Assembly (NCBI GenBank): GCA_032207245.1
Contig: CM063503.1
Span: forward strand, 60,026,776 to 60,090,775
From: Pardosa pseudoannulata
Lineage: Eukaryota; Arthropoda; Arachnida; Araneae; Lycosidae
Direction of reading: 5' to 3'
Length of the DNA: 64,000 nucleotides
Position numbers and translations under genes: made by a program. The first letter of the stretch is position 1, and every line of letters starts with the position of its first letter. The notes below the pieces were generated by a model. That model ran no database searches, was not told the DNA's origin, and saw only the letters and a list, made by a program, of their open reading frames with translations. Positions 37,290 to 49,849 of the stretch are shown piece by piece.

Positions 37290-37800
37290 CACATTGTATG
37301 CAGGGCACGTACTAGTACGTTTTCTGACGATTGATATTTGAGGGTCACGTACTAGTACAGGTTAGTGTAACATCATGGCTTGTTTGTGGGTACAAAAATA
37401 ACGGTATATACAGGAAAACGAAGCCGAATGTTCTTGTCTACTACATAGATTTTGGAAAAATTTAGACAAATAAAAACTAGTTTTTACATCAGTCGATGCG
37501 GAACCACAGAACGGGAAGGTTGATTAAAAAATCAATTTAGATTTAAAATTAACTTTTTATTTATCCTTGCGAAAATGATATTATATATATGTATATTTAT
37601 ATATTGTATATACATTTTTATTTATATATTTTTTATTTGTCTATTTATATATTTGTTTATATATTTCAACATAAAATAAGAAAAAAAGTTGGTTAAAAAA
37701 TTAAATAATTTTCGATCTATTGAGATTTAACTGAATAACTTAATGTACGTTCGAAACGCCAGCTCCCGGTACAATTCCGCTGCGAAATGTACCTGCACAA
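37290..37800 (+). mobile_element. piggyBac-like MITE, ATGCGGG family, copy 3 (right end eroded)
   Basis: The left end cacattgtatgcagggcacg follows TTAG rather than TTAA. The interior matches the family, but the right end stops after aatgtacctgca without the terminal repeat. It lies directly behind a SINE fragment. An AT-rich internal stretch (37560-37680) differs from copies 1 and 2. Confidence 0.65.
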
Positions 37801-38129
37801 AAGCGAGTTTGTTAAAAGCGAGTTTGACGGCATTTTCATTACATGACAAAAGGATTATGTACATTATTGCATGAAGCACTTGTGGACTTTTGTATGTCTT
37901 TCCAAACCTTTACATTCTTCAGTAAATCAGTACATTCTCCTCTGAAGCATTGTATTTTATGCAAAGTTAAAACTGCGTAAATGAATAATTTCTTGTGACA
38001 TTCACCGATTGAAATTTCATTCAAGTAAAAGACCTGCATAATAATAAAAACAAGAAATAAGAAAAAGAAATTATTAATATATCGAGAGAGAACTTTAGGT
38101 AGATTGATGATGTGATCAATTTTCTGGTT

Positions 38130-38553
38130 CTGTAGTTCATCCATCAAACTGCTATGCACCCAATACTTTTATTTTCTTGCCTTTCGTTATCCTTTTTCAT
38201 AAGTTGTTTAAGCAGGCTAGATTTTGCTAGGTTACTGAAATTCTTTGGCAGAAATAAAGAGTACTATGTTTTAAAGCTAATATTTAAATTCGTAGCAAAA
38301 AAAATATAGATTCGGATTAATAGAAATGAATATAAATAACACTGTAGTTCATCCATCAAACTGCTATGCACCCAATACTTTTATTTTCTTGCCTTTCGTT
38401 ATCCTTTTTCATAAGTTGTTTAAGCAGGCTAGATTTTGCTAGGTTACTGAAATTCTTTGGCAGAAATAAAGAGTACTATGTTTTAAAGCTAATATTTAAA
38501 TTCGTAGCAAAAAATATAGATTCGGATTAATAGAAATGAATATAAATAACACA
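38130..38553 (+). repeat. Near-identical 212-base tandem duplication
   Basis: Units 38130-38341 and 38342-38553 start with ctgtagttcatccatcaaac and differ by little more than the length of one A run. This is a recent duplication with no coding content. Confidence 0.9.
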
Positions 38554-38559
38554 TAGTTG

Positions 38560-39260
38560 AAACATTTTTTTTTTTGAATGAAGATTCAAAATAGCGATTT
38601 GTACTTAAAATAGGTATTATGTGTCTAGAATACCTGTTTAATGCTCGAATACTTAGCATGAATAATTTCAACGTTCAAGATGTTTTAGCGTTCCTGCTCG
38701 GTGGAAATTTGCATTTTCATACAATGGGACTATCACTCTAGCTATTATTTTCATTTGGTATTTCAATAAGATTTTTTTTTTTATCATACAGAAAATCTTG
38801 TGATCCAATGACGGTTTTCAAGATGAAGTTATAATGCATGATGTTGAGTGCTTGTAATAATAACAACTATATCAGCAAGTAAAAAGGAAAGTAGTAATCA
38901 ATCTTAAAGAAATAGATAAGTATTTGGAGTTTCTTGAAAGGGTTGTCATTGACTGCATTTTAATGAGCAGAAATTTCACGAATCTTGACTTCTTTATGTA
39001 TCCAAAGACGATATCTTTTGCTTATCAATATAAACTTAAAGGTTAGTACGAAGCAAAAGTTTGTAACTCGCAGACTATATTTATTTTAGCTGATCGAAAC
39101 ACCTTTTCTTTCTTATTTAATGATTTGCCTTATTAAATTTTCTAATTTCATCTACCGTCATTTATTGCTGTGATTATGGATTAACTATCATTAAATAAAG
39201 GGGGGAGTTTTTATGAAAACGTTTCATTCATAGTAATTATTTTTCATGGTTCTTTTTCTT
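38560..39260. other. Intergenic stretch, no gene seen
   Basis: AT-rich sequence with short frames only; nothing recognised. Confidence 0.45.
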
Positions 39261-39330
39261 TTCTTTTTTTAACAGCTTTAAAACTCACGAAATAATTGCA
39301 AAGAAAATTTGTTTAATTGCATTATTTTTA

Positions 39331-40480
39331 TTGTACTATTTACTAGATTTCTTTTAAATATAACTGCTTCAAAATTTACGAAATCATTTCAATAGAAATT
39401 TCGTTTTAACTGCATTATTGTCATAGTACAAGCTATAAGGCAAATAAATTTCTAAATTAGTTTTTATATCTTGATCAGGTAAGACGTCTAGTATAAATGT
39501 TCTGTGTCTAGTATAAAAAGTATTGAGAAACTATCGTAAAATTTCTGACTCTAAAATTCTAGATTTTTTTCAACATTTTTATTTAAATAGTATTGGATGT
39601 CTGTCTAATTTTAAATCTCGTAATCAATCATTTGTTAACTTTCCGATTTACAATTGAGCTGAAATTTTTCATACTAGGGTATCATCGACAACAGTATATA
39701 AATCATCGTAATTTATCATTGTACTATATACTAGCTTTCTTTTTTTTAATATAACTGCTTCAAAGTTTACAAAATCATTTGAATAGAAATTTTGTTTTAA
39801 ATGAATTATTGTCATTGTACAAGCTATAAGGCAAGTAAACTTCTAAATTAGTTTTTATATCTTAATCAGGTAAGACATCTAGTATAAATGTTCTGCTTTT
39901 AAGTATTGAGAAACCCTCGTAAAATTTCTGACTATAAAATTCTAGATTTTTTTCAGCATTTTTATTTAAATAGTATTGAATGTCTGTCTAGGTTTAAATC
40001 TCGTAATCAATCATTTATTAACTTCCCGATCTACGATTGAGCTGATATTTTTCATATTAGTGTATCATCGACGACAATATATAAATCAATCTTAGTAATT
40101 TAATTTGTCATTGTACTATTTATTAGTTTTCTTTTTTTAATATAACTGCTTCAAAGTTCACAAAATCATTTCAATAGAAATTTTGTTTTAATTGCATTAT
40201 TGTCATTGTACGCGCTAAAAAGCAAGTGAATTTCTAAATTAGTTTTTATATCTTGATCAGGTAAGACGTCTAGTGTAAATGTTCTGCTTTTAAGTATTTA
40301 GAAACTATCGTAAAATTTCTGACTATAAAATTCTAGATTTTTCAGCATTTTTATTTAAATAGTGTTAAATATCTGCATGGTTTAAATCTCGTAATCAATC
40401 ATTTGTTAACTTCTCGATCTACAATTGAGCTGAAATTTTTCATACTAGTTTATCATCGACGAAAATATATAAATCAATCA
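39331..40480 (+). repeat. Tandem array, three units of about 390 bases
   Basis: Units start near 39331, 39719 and 40111 with ttgtactat(t/a)ta and then tataactgcttcaaa. Each includes aattagtttttatatcttga and taatcaatcattt. A partial unit precedes the array (39270-39330). Divergence between units is moderate. Confidence 0.85.
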
Positions 40481-40911
40481 TAAAATGTAAAGATAACGAT
40501 AAGCTAGTTTATTTTAGTAATCATTCATAATCTAAATATTGGTGATCCACTATTTCTGTATGTTAAGAAATTCCTTGGTGATTTGGTGGTAAAATTATCG
40601 GTTTTCACACTGGTAACCCAGTTAAAAATTCAGATCAGATAATTTTGTTTACTTATTATAAAAGTATGTAACTTCAGTTTTTGATGGTGTCAAATTTGTT
40701 TAAACTGGATCAAATGCAAAAGTTTCTTAGTTCTCTATATCCTTCTTGTAGTGACCTATTTTGTAAAAAATTAATATTCTCCTAGTAGTTGAAAATGATT
40801 TTATTTTATGAGCTGCGACTTTAATATGGTTGAAAGATGGTCTAATGAGCAGGGCCTGATTTTCTTAATGCCGGAGTTGGTAGATTCATATCCTGTTACT
40901 GGCATGGATTT

Positions 40912-41380
40912 TTGTAATAAAATCGGCTTTAAGTAGTATGTTGCCGAACAATGACCGATTGGTTAGGGTGCTGGCCTTCGGTACCGGAGTTCGTAGGTTC
41001 GAATCCCACTGTAGCATGGATGTTCGTAACCGTTCGGAATCGGCTTTAAGCTGTAGGTCCCGGTCTCATTAGCCCTCGTGTGGCAAAAAAAGTAGACCGT
41101 AGCACTCTAAACCAAACCAAACTTAAGTAGTAGGTCTTCATTAGCCGTAATATAGCAAAATAGTAGACCGCAGTGTTCCAAATCATACCATGCTGAACGA
41201 TGGCCGAATGTTTAGAGCGTTGGCCTTTGGTACCGGAGTTCACTGGTTCGAATCCCACTGTGCCATGGATGTTCATAGCCGTTTAGAATCGCTTTAAACT
41301 ACAGGTCTCGGTCTCATTAGCCCTTGTGTTGCAAAAAGTAGACCGTAGCACTCCAAACCAAACCAATCCAAATCAAACCA
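40912..41380 (+). repeat. Cluster of SINE copies
   Basis: A tail fragment (about 40912-40940) precedes a near-complete copy at 40943-41122 (head aatgaccgattggttagggt, B-box aggttcgaatccc, tail agtagaccgtagcactctaa). A body fragment (41123-41190) and a second near-complete copy (41191-41380, head gatggccgaatgtttagagc) follow. The head resembles a tRNA D-arm and the ggttcgaatcc box is a pol III B-box. Confidence 0.8.
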
Positions 41381-41389
41381 ATTAGAAGA

Positions 41390-42065
41390 GCGATTTTAGT
41401 ATCGGTGTTAGTGGTATGGGATAACTATACTAATGACATGTAATGTTGAAAAAATACAAAAAAAATGAGATATTTTTAAACTATTCTAAAAAAAAACACT
41501 CAATTTTTAGGTCAGAATTTTAGGCATTTTTGAGCACTTGAAGCTATAAAAAAATAACATATTTATAGTTTTCTTCGTTTTATGGTATCACCATCTTCAG
41601 CTAATAAAATGTATCTTACAAATTTTGTATTGAAAGGATTTTTTTTAATCTTAAGAAATGAAATACAAATTTCTAATGAGTGATGTAAATCTATAGTATG
41701 GTAGAGAGTAATTGCTATGAAATTCGTGTGCTATGTCATTGGAAGATAATGATAGTTTTATTGTACTCTGATGATGACTTTTTAGGATATTCATGTATAT
41801 ACGAATTCAAGGTTAGCAGTAAGCTAAAGATAATGGACCCTAATAGCCTAAGGAAGTTCTAGAAGGGTTATGTAAATTATTGAAACAGAATTATTTTGAC
41901 ATTATTTTGATTTGTGAATTTCTATTTCGTAAGATAGTCATGATATTTAAAAAAAGATAATGAAGCATACATCTAATTTATATTTGTTGAACTATAATTT
42001 TTAGAACGACTAGAAAAGATATGACAATACAGAAGTTAATAGACAAATGTACGAAATATTAAAGT
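41390..42065. other. Intergenic stretch, no gene seen
   Basis: AT-rich; no exon-like or repeat structure recognised. Confidence 0.45.
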
Positions 42066-42072
42066 ATATAGT

Positions 42073-42995
42073 CAGGGCCCGATTTATACACTTAGGGCCC
42101 CCGGGCCAAAGCCTCATATGGGGGCCCCCATACATCTTACCTTTCTCGAACTCGAGTGATTTCATTTTATAAGCTGCTATATCAGTTTAAATACTCTTGA
42201 CAGGTATACATAACCTAAACCTTTTGTGTATCTAATGAAATGAAATAATTTTTTTTTAATTTTAGAATTTCAGTAAACTAACTTTAAACATATTACAGAT
42301 ATCTGCAATCTAAGCACAGTATCTGACTTTAACGATAAAACTGTGATATACTTGAGTCAAACTCAGAGTACCTGTAGCATTTTTAAATAAAAAAAGTACT
42401 GATTTAAATTAATAAAAATTACCATTTTAAGTAAACTATCATGTGAGATTAGTTTTACAAAATCCCAAAAATCAAATACTTTTATTCTTAAATTACCAAT
42501 TTTAAAACTTTCTGCTCATCCTTAAATCTTAAAAAGAGAAAAAAATAGATATCAGATGCTTTTGTGTAAATATATTTTCTCTGATTTGTTAACCACTTCA
42601 AGAGGGACAAAAGTATTTAAAATTTTTCCCTCTCAGAAGGGATGAATTTGTAAATTGGAGTCACTGATATGGTTGGTATTTCAATCTTTTGAATAATATA
42701 CACATTTAAAATGTTAACATTGCTTCAAATTATTTTTCAGCAAATAAAAGTTTACTTTTGGTTTAAAATTATGGAATAAATTTAATTTACTGACTTTTGA
42801 AGCTCACCAACAACGTACACACTCCAGTTTGTCATTAACAAAAGAAAATTCATGTTTCCCGACAGTATGCCGGAAAACATGAGCAAATTCTGAGATGTGC
42901 CAAAATAATTCATGTGTATTTTTTTAATTATGGGGTCCTCTAGAGTAGGGGTCCCGGGCTAGTGCCCCGAAAGCTCCGTCGTAAATCAGCCCCTG
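42073..42995. mobile_element. hAT-like non-autonomous element, CAGGG..GATTTA family
   Basis: The left end cagggcccgatttatacact and the right end, inverted, caggggctgatttacgacgg bound 923 bases with GC-rich subterminal blocks (gggcccccgggcc; ggtcccgggcta). Flanking octamers tatatagt and gatatagt differ by one base. It is followed after 15 bases by a 187-base satellite. Confidence 0.72.
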
Positions 42996-43010
42996 GATAT
43001 AGTGACATTA

Positions 43011-44504
43011 AATAAACCTTAAATGCAAACGGTATATGTTTTCATCAGATTACAACAGCAACGAAAACAAAATATTTTTTTTTATATTTCCTTCAAAAAT
43101 AAACCCATAAAAAGTATAAAAATGATTATTTTAACGTTTATGTCTCATCATTTTAGCGGGTCTCTAAAAGCTGTTATTTCATCTATACTATTTTGAAAAT
43201 AAACCTTAAATGCAAACGGTATATGTTTTTATCAGATTACAACAGCAACGAAAACAAAATATTTTTTTTTATATTTCCTTCAAAAATAAACCCATAAAAA
43301 GTATAAAAATGATTATTTTAACGTTTATGTCTCATCATTTTAGCGGGTCTCTAAAAGCTGTTATTTCATCTATACTATTTTGAAAATAAACCTTAAATGC
43401 AAACGGTATATGTTTTTATCAGATTACAACAGCAACGAAAACAAAATATTTTTTTTATATTTAATTCAAAAATAAACCCATAAAAAGTATAGAAATGATT
43501 ATTTTAACGTTTATGTCTCATCATTTTAGCGGGTCTCTAAAAGCTGTTATTTCATCTATACTATTTTGAAAATAAACCTTAAATGCAAACGGTATATGTT
43601 TTTATCAGATTACAACAGCAACGAAAACAAAATATTTTTTTTTTATATTTCCTTCAAAAATAAACCCATAAAAAGTATAAAAATGATTATTTTAACGTTT
43701 ATGTCTCATCATTTTAGCGGGTCTCTAAAAGCTGTTATTTCATCTATACTATTTTGAAAATAAACCTTAAATGCAAACGGTATATGTTTTTATCAGATTA
43801 CAACAGCAACGAAAACAAAATATTTTTTTTATATTTAATTCAAAAATAAACCCATAAAAAGTATAGAAATGATTATTTTAACGTTTATGTCTCATCATTT
43901 TAGCGGGTCTCTAAAAGCTGTTGTTTCATCTATACTATTTTGAAAATAAACCAACCTTAAATGCAAACGGTATATGTTTTTATCAGATTACAACTGCGAC
44001 GAAAACAAAATATTTTTTTATATTTCCTTCAAAAATAAACCCATAAAAAGTATAAAAATGATTATTTTAACGTTTGTCTCATCATTTTAGCGGGTCTCTA
44101 AAAGCTGTTATTTCAGCTATACTATTTTGAAAATAAACCTTAAATGCAAACGGTATATGTTTTTATCAGATTACAACAGCAACGAAAACAAAATATTTTT
44201 TTTATATTTCCTTCAAAAATAAACCCATAAAAAGTATAAAAATGATTATTTTAACGTTTATGCCTCATCATTTTAGCGGGTCTCTAAAAGCTGTTATTTC
44301 ATCTATACTATTTTGAAAATAAACCTTAAATGCAAACGGTATATGTTTTCATCAGATTACAACAGCAACGAAAACAAAATATTTTTTTATATTTCCTTCA
44401 AAAATAAACCCATAAAAAGCATAAAAATGATTATTTTAACGTTTATTTCTCATCATTTTAGCGGGTCTCTAAAAGCTGTTATTTCATCTATACTATTTTG
44501 AAAA
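43011..44504 (+). repeat. Satellite array, eight units of about 187 bases
   Basis: Units start at 43011, 43198, 43385, 43571, 43759, 43945, 44132 and 44318 with aataaaccttaaatgcaaac; unit 6 has an extra ccaa. Each includes gattacaacagcaacgaaaa and ttagcgggtctctaaaagct. Units differ mainly in T-run length and a few substitutions, and units 3 and 5 share atttaattc in place of atttccttc. The 62-63-residue frames in the array are repeat artefacts. Confidence 0.95.
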
Positions 44505-45088
44505 TTGATCTAAATTCAGAAACATTCCCAAAATGTTTTGGAAATTTTATCATAATATAGTTGTTTTTTCTATATTAAATAGCATATAGCCCGTCATATG
44601 ACGGAATCAGTAAAATTTTTAATTTTCCAGAATTATAAAGTAATCTATGAGGTAGGTAAAAAAATGGTTTCTTTTTGGCTGAAAATTATTTGGTACACTC
44701 TCAATAATTCGTTTATCTTCATACTCCTCTAAAGTTTCCCGATACTGTGAATGCAATTTAGAATCATGTTGAATTCACTTATTCAAACCGTGTGGTTATG
44801 TATAAAAAACAAACACACAAACGAACAAACTTCTTAATTTTAATAGATATATAACTTAAACGCTAGATATTTATTAGTCCGGGAAATAGACTCCTAGACT
44901 TTGTTGTTAATAGCGGTGATAACATTTTCATAGCAACAAAAAATAATCTATGATTAATTTAAATTATCACACATGTACCTAATCTGTTATTTAAGCCAAA
45001 TATAAAAGAAAATTATTGACGTAATATCTAAGTTGACTGATAAAACTGGTGAAAATAATGCAGACGATATTTAAATAAATTAATTAGT

Positions 45089-45297
45089 AAAACTTTATAG
45101 TATAGTTATTTCAAAAACAACCAAAAACTAAAATACAGTAATTGGATATAAAGGTAATATATGCTCATTTTCATAAAAGAAGCCAGTATAAAGTTACTTC
45201 AAAATACAGTGTCAGGGGAAAGATTAAATAATGACTGTTTTATATATAGAGGGATTTACATAAAAATATTGATTGGGAATGAATAGTTGATAAGTAT
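45089..45297 (+). repeat. 205-base dispersed repeat, copy 1
   Basis: The sequence from actttatagtatagttattt to gggaatgaatagttgataag recurs at 47019-47222. It is inserted in Helitron copy B relative to copy A. No clear terminal repeats, so its class is unknown. Confidence 0.75.
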
Positions 45298-45711
45298 GAT
45301 TAAATAAGAAATGATTAAATGAGATGTGTAAAGGAATGACGTCATAATGCTAGAAAAAATGTTATTTTTGCATATTTATGTGATAAATTGAATCGCTTGC
45401 TCTTAACCGGAAAAAACAGGACTTGAAATAATGGCATTAAAAGCTCGAAAAGGGGGGAACAGGCGGATTTCGAACGTTTTAAAGACGACAGTATTTTTTG
45501 ATGTGATATGAAGTATATTTATACCAATTTATTTTAGAATAGGATAGATATTTTAGAAGAAGATAAACTTTACTCGATTTGAATTTTGCTAACCTTAACT
45601 CATCAAGAATCCAATATGGATGCCTCTATCCATTCCAGGTCCAACCGCTTCATAAATTCGAGGACAGACGGACAGATAACTTAGGCTATTATTATATAGG
45701 GCAGTGGTTCT

Positions 45712-46303
45712 TAACCTTTTTAAGCCGCGACCCAAATTTGAGAAATATGTTCATGTCGCGACCCAAAAAAAGTCAAAACTTTTTCATTGCTTTATTTTAG
45801 AGCGTATTTTTAAAAAATCTTCAATCCTACGATGATGATTTTTTTTAACTTTCAAATTTTTTATTTATTTTTTTAATAATAAAGATAAACAAAAGTACTT
45901 TTTGATCCAAGGAAAATTTAATTAATAATCAAGTGTTTTTAATAATTTTTATTGACCAAATTAAAATATATTTATAACTTTTTGAAAACAATTGACATTT
46001 TAACTTATTCCTAAAAAAAAAGAAATATCAATACATATGTTAAGTTTTTTAAATTTTAAATGCAAGTCATACAGTTTTAATGAGAACCTTATGCTTGAAT
46101 ACATTTTGAAAGATCTTCAAACCTCGGTTGAATGCTTGTCAAGGAGCACCTATATCTATTTCAGGATTTAACTTGTTCTAGGAGGTGTTGGTATTACTTA
46201 TTATTTGGTGTATTACTAACTTTTTTGGTTCGACTCAGCGCGACCCAAGAAATATGCTTCGCGACCCAATTTTGGGTCGCGACCCATAGGTTAAGAACCG
46301 CTG
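45712..46303. mobile_element. hAT MITE nested in Helitron copy B
   Basis: A 592-base element with ends cagtggttcttaacctttt and aggttaagaaccgctg, flanked by a perfect 8-base duplication atataggg (45704-45711 and 46304-46311). Several gcgaccca words lie near both ends. CAGTGGTTCT ends and an 8-base duplication are typical of hAT. Confidence 0.85.
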
Positions 46304-46319
46304 ATATAGGGGATTATAT

Positions 46320-47015
46320 TTATTAACTTCTTGAGTTTAGAAATTCCACAGGTATAATTCAATATCGAGTTTAAAAATTCGTTTAAAATTGATAGGGTTA
46401 GCTGTACTGTTATTAACTATTACTGTCTTCCTAATTTTTGATTAAATTGTAATAAAATTATAAAAGTACTTTTGAAAAAATTAACCGTTAATCATACAGC
46501 TTTTTTTTCTTCTATTATGCAACGAAAAATCAAAATCAAAAGACTCCATGAAATAAAAAGAAATATTTTTTTTTTCAACTGTGCACCTGGCTTAAACTGC
46601 TTCCTATTTATATTTTCAATATTTGTATAAGGGGAAAATCTTGAATTTCAGACCTGTTTGGTAACGGAAGAGTCGACTTTTTTTCCTCACATACGTTCAA
46701 AAACTGGTATTGCATAGGTTAAAAAACTGGTAATGTTCATACTGGTAAGGCATTTATCAGCCAACTTGTGTTCTTACAAATACCTCTTATGTTTTAGTAG
46801 ATAACTTTAATCTTACATGTGTAGTAATGCATATATGAATCAGATAAAACTTCACCTTTCACTATATCTACGATTAGAGGCAATTTAATTACGATTGCAC
46901 TATGGAACTGAATGAAAAAAACAAACTGATCTCCAGCTTTTGGGAAGCATAGAACACGAATTTTATATTTCTTTCTAATGCACTTATAATTGTGAATACA
47001 TTTTCAGTCTACAGT
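46320..47015. other. Intergenic stretch, no gene seen
   Basis: AT-rich sequence without recognised features. Confidence 0.45.
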
Positions 47016-47018
47016 ATA

Positions 47019-47222
47019 ACTTTATAGTATAGTTATTTCAAAACAACCAAAACCTAAAAAACAGTAATTGGATATAAAGGTAAAACATGCTCATTTTTAT
47101 AAAAGAAGGAGTATAAAGTTACTTCAAAATTCAGTATCAGGGGAAAGATTAAATAATGACTGTTTTATATATAGAGGGATTTACATAAAAATATTGATTG
47201 GGAATGAATAATTGATAAGTTT
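47019..47222 (+). repeat. 205-base dispersed repeat, copy 2
   Basis: Closely matches 45089-45297, including gtatcaggggaaagattaaa and tagagggatttacataaaaa. It is followed immediately by a SINE with a target duplication. Confidence 0.75.
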
Positions 47223-47237
47223 TCAAGACTAAAATAT

Positions 47238-47420
47238 GCCGAACGCTGGCCGATTGGTTAGGGCGCTGATCGTCGGTACCGGAGTTCGTGGGTTCGAATC
47301 CCACTATGGCATGGATGTTCGTAGCCGTTCGGAATCGGCTTTAAGCAGTAGGTCCCGGTCTCATTAGCCCTCGTGTGCAAAACAGTAGACCGTAGTGTTC
47401 CAAACCAAACCAAACCAAAT
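47238..47420 (+). repeat. Full-length tRNA-derived SINE with 14-base target duplication
   Basis: The 183-base copy begins gccgaacgctggccgattgg, has the B-box gggttcgaatccc, body gttcggaatcggctttaagc and tail accaaaccaaaccaaat. The 14-base caagactaaaatat flanks both sides (47224-47237, 47421-47434), direct evidence of retrotransposition. Minus-strand frames across it are not genes. Confidence 0.9.
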
Positions 47421-47487
47421 CAAGACTAAAATATAGAATAAAAGCTAGTTCTATGTTTCTCATAACATGGTATTCATAGAACACATT

Positions 47488-48566
47488 TCCTGTATTATAA
47501 TAACCTAAAGTATCTGTCCGTCTGTCCTCGAATTTATGAAGCGGTCGGACCTGGAATGGATAAAGACATCCATATTGGATTCGTGATGAGTTAGGGTTAG
47601 CAAAATGCAAAGCGAGTAAAGTTTATCTTCTCCTATGGATCCGATTCTAAAATAAAATTGTATAAATATGCTTCATATCACAGAAAAAAATACTGTAGTC
47701 TTTAAAACGTTCGAGATTCTCCCCTTTTTCCCTTTTCGAGCGTTTAATGCCCCTATTTGAAACCCTATTTTCCCCTGTTAAGACCAGGCGAGTAAATTTG
47801 TCAAAAAATTTTTTTCTAGCTTTATGACGTCATTCCTTTAACCATCTCATTTAATCATTTATTTTAAATTATTTAAATATCGTCTGCATTATTTTCATAC
47901 GTTTTATCACTGAACTTATATATTACGTAAATAATTTCTTTTTAATATTTGGCTTAAATAATAGATTAGGTACAAATGGGATGATTTTAAATTTAATCAT
48001 CGATTATATTTAGTTGCAATGAAAATTTTATCACCAGTGTTAACAACAAATTCTAGGTCTCCAGAATGTCGTGAAAATGATAGTTTCATTCCTTTACTTC
48101 CATCAATTACTGTGGAACAAAATGGGAAGAACTTAAAGATAATTTCGACTTAACTAAGAAAACTATGAATTATCTTTCTAAATGAATTCATCGCGATTCT
48201 AAGCCGAACGACAGTCGAATGATTAGGGTGCTATCCTTCAGAACCGGAGTTCATGGCTTCGAATCCCCCTATGGCATGAATATTCGTAGCCGTTCGGAAT
48301 CGGCTTTAAGCAGTAGGTCCCGGTCTCATTAGCCCTCGTGTTGTAAAAAGTAGCGTTCTAAAACCAAATCAAATTAATGGGATTCTAAACTGCTCTCACA
48401 GTATCGGGAGACTTTAGAGGACTATGAAGATAAATTTTTGAGCGTGTACCTGATAATTCTCGGCCATAAAACGAACCATTTATTTACCTGTATTATAGAT
48501 TACTTTACAATTCTGGAAAATCAAAACTTTTACTGATCCCGTCATATGACGGGCTATATGCTAGAT
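47488..48566 (+). mobile_element. Non-autonomous Helitron, copy C
   Basis: Plus orientation: the 5' end is near tcctgtattataataaccta (approximate), and the 3' end is cccgtcatatgacgggctat then atgctag. It carries a SINE at 48203-48380. The interior matches copies A and B reversed (for example gacgtcattcctttaa). Confidence 0.68.
48203..48380 (+). repeat. SINE nested in Helitron copy C
   Basis: Head gccgaacgacagtcgaatga, diverged B-box ggcttcgaatccc, body and tail as in the family. The octamer gattctaa flanks it (48195-48202, 48381-48388), so it inserted after the Helitron. Confidence 0.8.
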
Positions 48567-48569
48567 TCT

Positions 48570-49350
48570 TGATATGAATTGATATGAATTAATGCTGAGT
48601 TTCATATAACACTGTTTCCATATAATGCAATGTGAATTAATCGAGTTATAGGAGATTTGACTACATTGAATATATTTTATGAGATGTTAAGTGATTCTAT
48701 TTAGAACTGTAAATTATTCATTTATTTATTATGTTACAATTTAACCTTCGTTTTCCCGCATCCATTGCTTTCCATTTCTGATCCCTTGAAAAAACGTTGG
48801 ATCGAGTTTTCACTGTATTTCCATTTCTGCAAGCTCTCTATTTTTAGCTCTAAGCAACAACGAAGACAAAATATTTTATTATACTTTCATTACTGACTAA
48901 AATACTAATTAGCTCACAGATAAATGTCGCTTTACTGCAAACAGATTCTTATCTCCCCCTATACCGAGAGTTCTTAAATATTGAATACATTTTCTTCACT
49001 GCTATTTAGAGATGCATTCGCATTTCCGACACTGTGACATCGCATTTGCAACTTAATTGTCCTCCAAGTTGTTGAATATGGTAATTGAAGTAATTTAAAA
49101 TCCACTAGACAATTGTTTTTGCTACCTAACAATTACAATACCAAAAAAATCTCGATAGTAAACTGCGTAATAATGTAGCTTCTCATTTCCATCTGATTCC
49201 TTTTTTGTTGTTTCATGCTGGAATTTGTTAGTGGAATATTCGATCGTGTTATCTTAACAAAACTGCTCTAATTTAACCACATTATGAAGCATGAAGTAAA
49301 CACGTGTTCTAGCTTATCTAATTGACAATGTATGGTAATGCTTATCTAAT
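48570..49350. other. Intergenic stretch, no gene seen
   Basis: The end of this stretch near 48800 (cgagttttcactgta) resembles a pogo-like terminus, but no partner was found. Otherwise nothing recognised. Confidence 0.4.
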
Positions 49351-49353
49351 TGA

Positions 49354-49545
49354 CACTAAACATATCATTTCCATACCATACCATCCAAATTCTTATTCTT
49401 TGTGTTTATAATACAAAAAAGTCAACTTTTATAACTTTTATATTATATTTTTAACACAAGTAATAAGAATTTTTAATTCATTTCCCATCGCATTTTTTAC
49501 ATACACCTTATGGGTCATTTGACCCGTTATATGATATGTTTAGTG
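49354..49545. mobile_element. piggyBac-like MITE, CACTAAACATATCA family
   Basis: A 192-base element with inverted ends cactaaacatatca and tgatatgtttagtg, flanked by TTGA on the left and TTAA on the right. It contains the small palindrome gggtcatttgaccc. Confidence 0.6.
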
Positions 49546-49849
49546 TTAAAGATTTGTTTTAAAATGAAGAAATTTATGTGTTAGAATTTAGAAATCGAAT
49601 AAAATATATATTAATATTCACTACTTTATTTAATAAATTCCATTTAATTATCAATTGTATTCAGACCTGCTAACTGCTACGAAAGAATCTTTGTTTCTAC
49701 GAATTTAGCAAATAATTACGATCCTACGAAAGTGGGCCAAAAAAAAATTAAGCTTTTTCGTCAAAAAATATATACAGCAATAAAAAAATTCAAAATGGAT
49801 GAATATATTTTCGCATGCAATATAAAGAAATAAGTAAGAAGCTTATCGA

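Larger units (their letters stand above)
44580..46313 (-). mobile_element. Non-autonomous Helitron, copy B, with nested insertions
   Basis: Read on the minus strand it starts TCCCCTATATAATAATAGCC and ends with cccgtcatatgacgg(g) region then ctatatgcta, as copies A and C. It is interrupted by a hAT element (45712-46303) and by a segment of about 210 bases (45085-45297) absent from copy A. Confidence 0.7.

Noticed and set aside
43566..44501. Repeated frames MKINLKCKRYMF...
   Set aside because: They occur once per satellite unit and break in units with different T-run lengths, so they are not under coding constraint.
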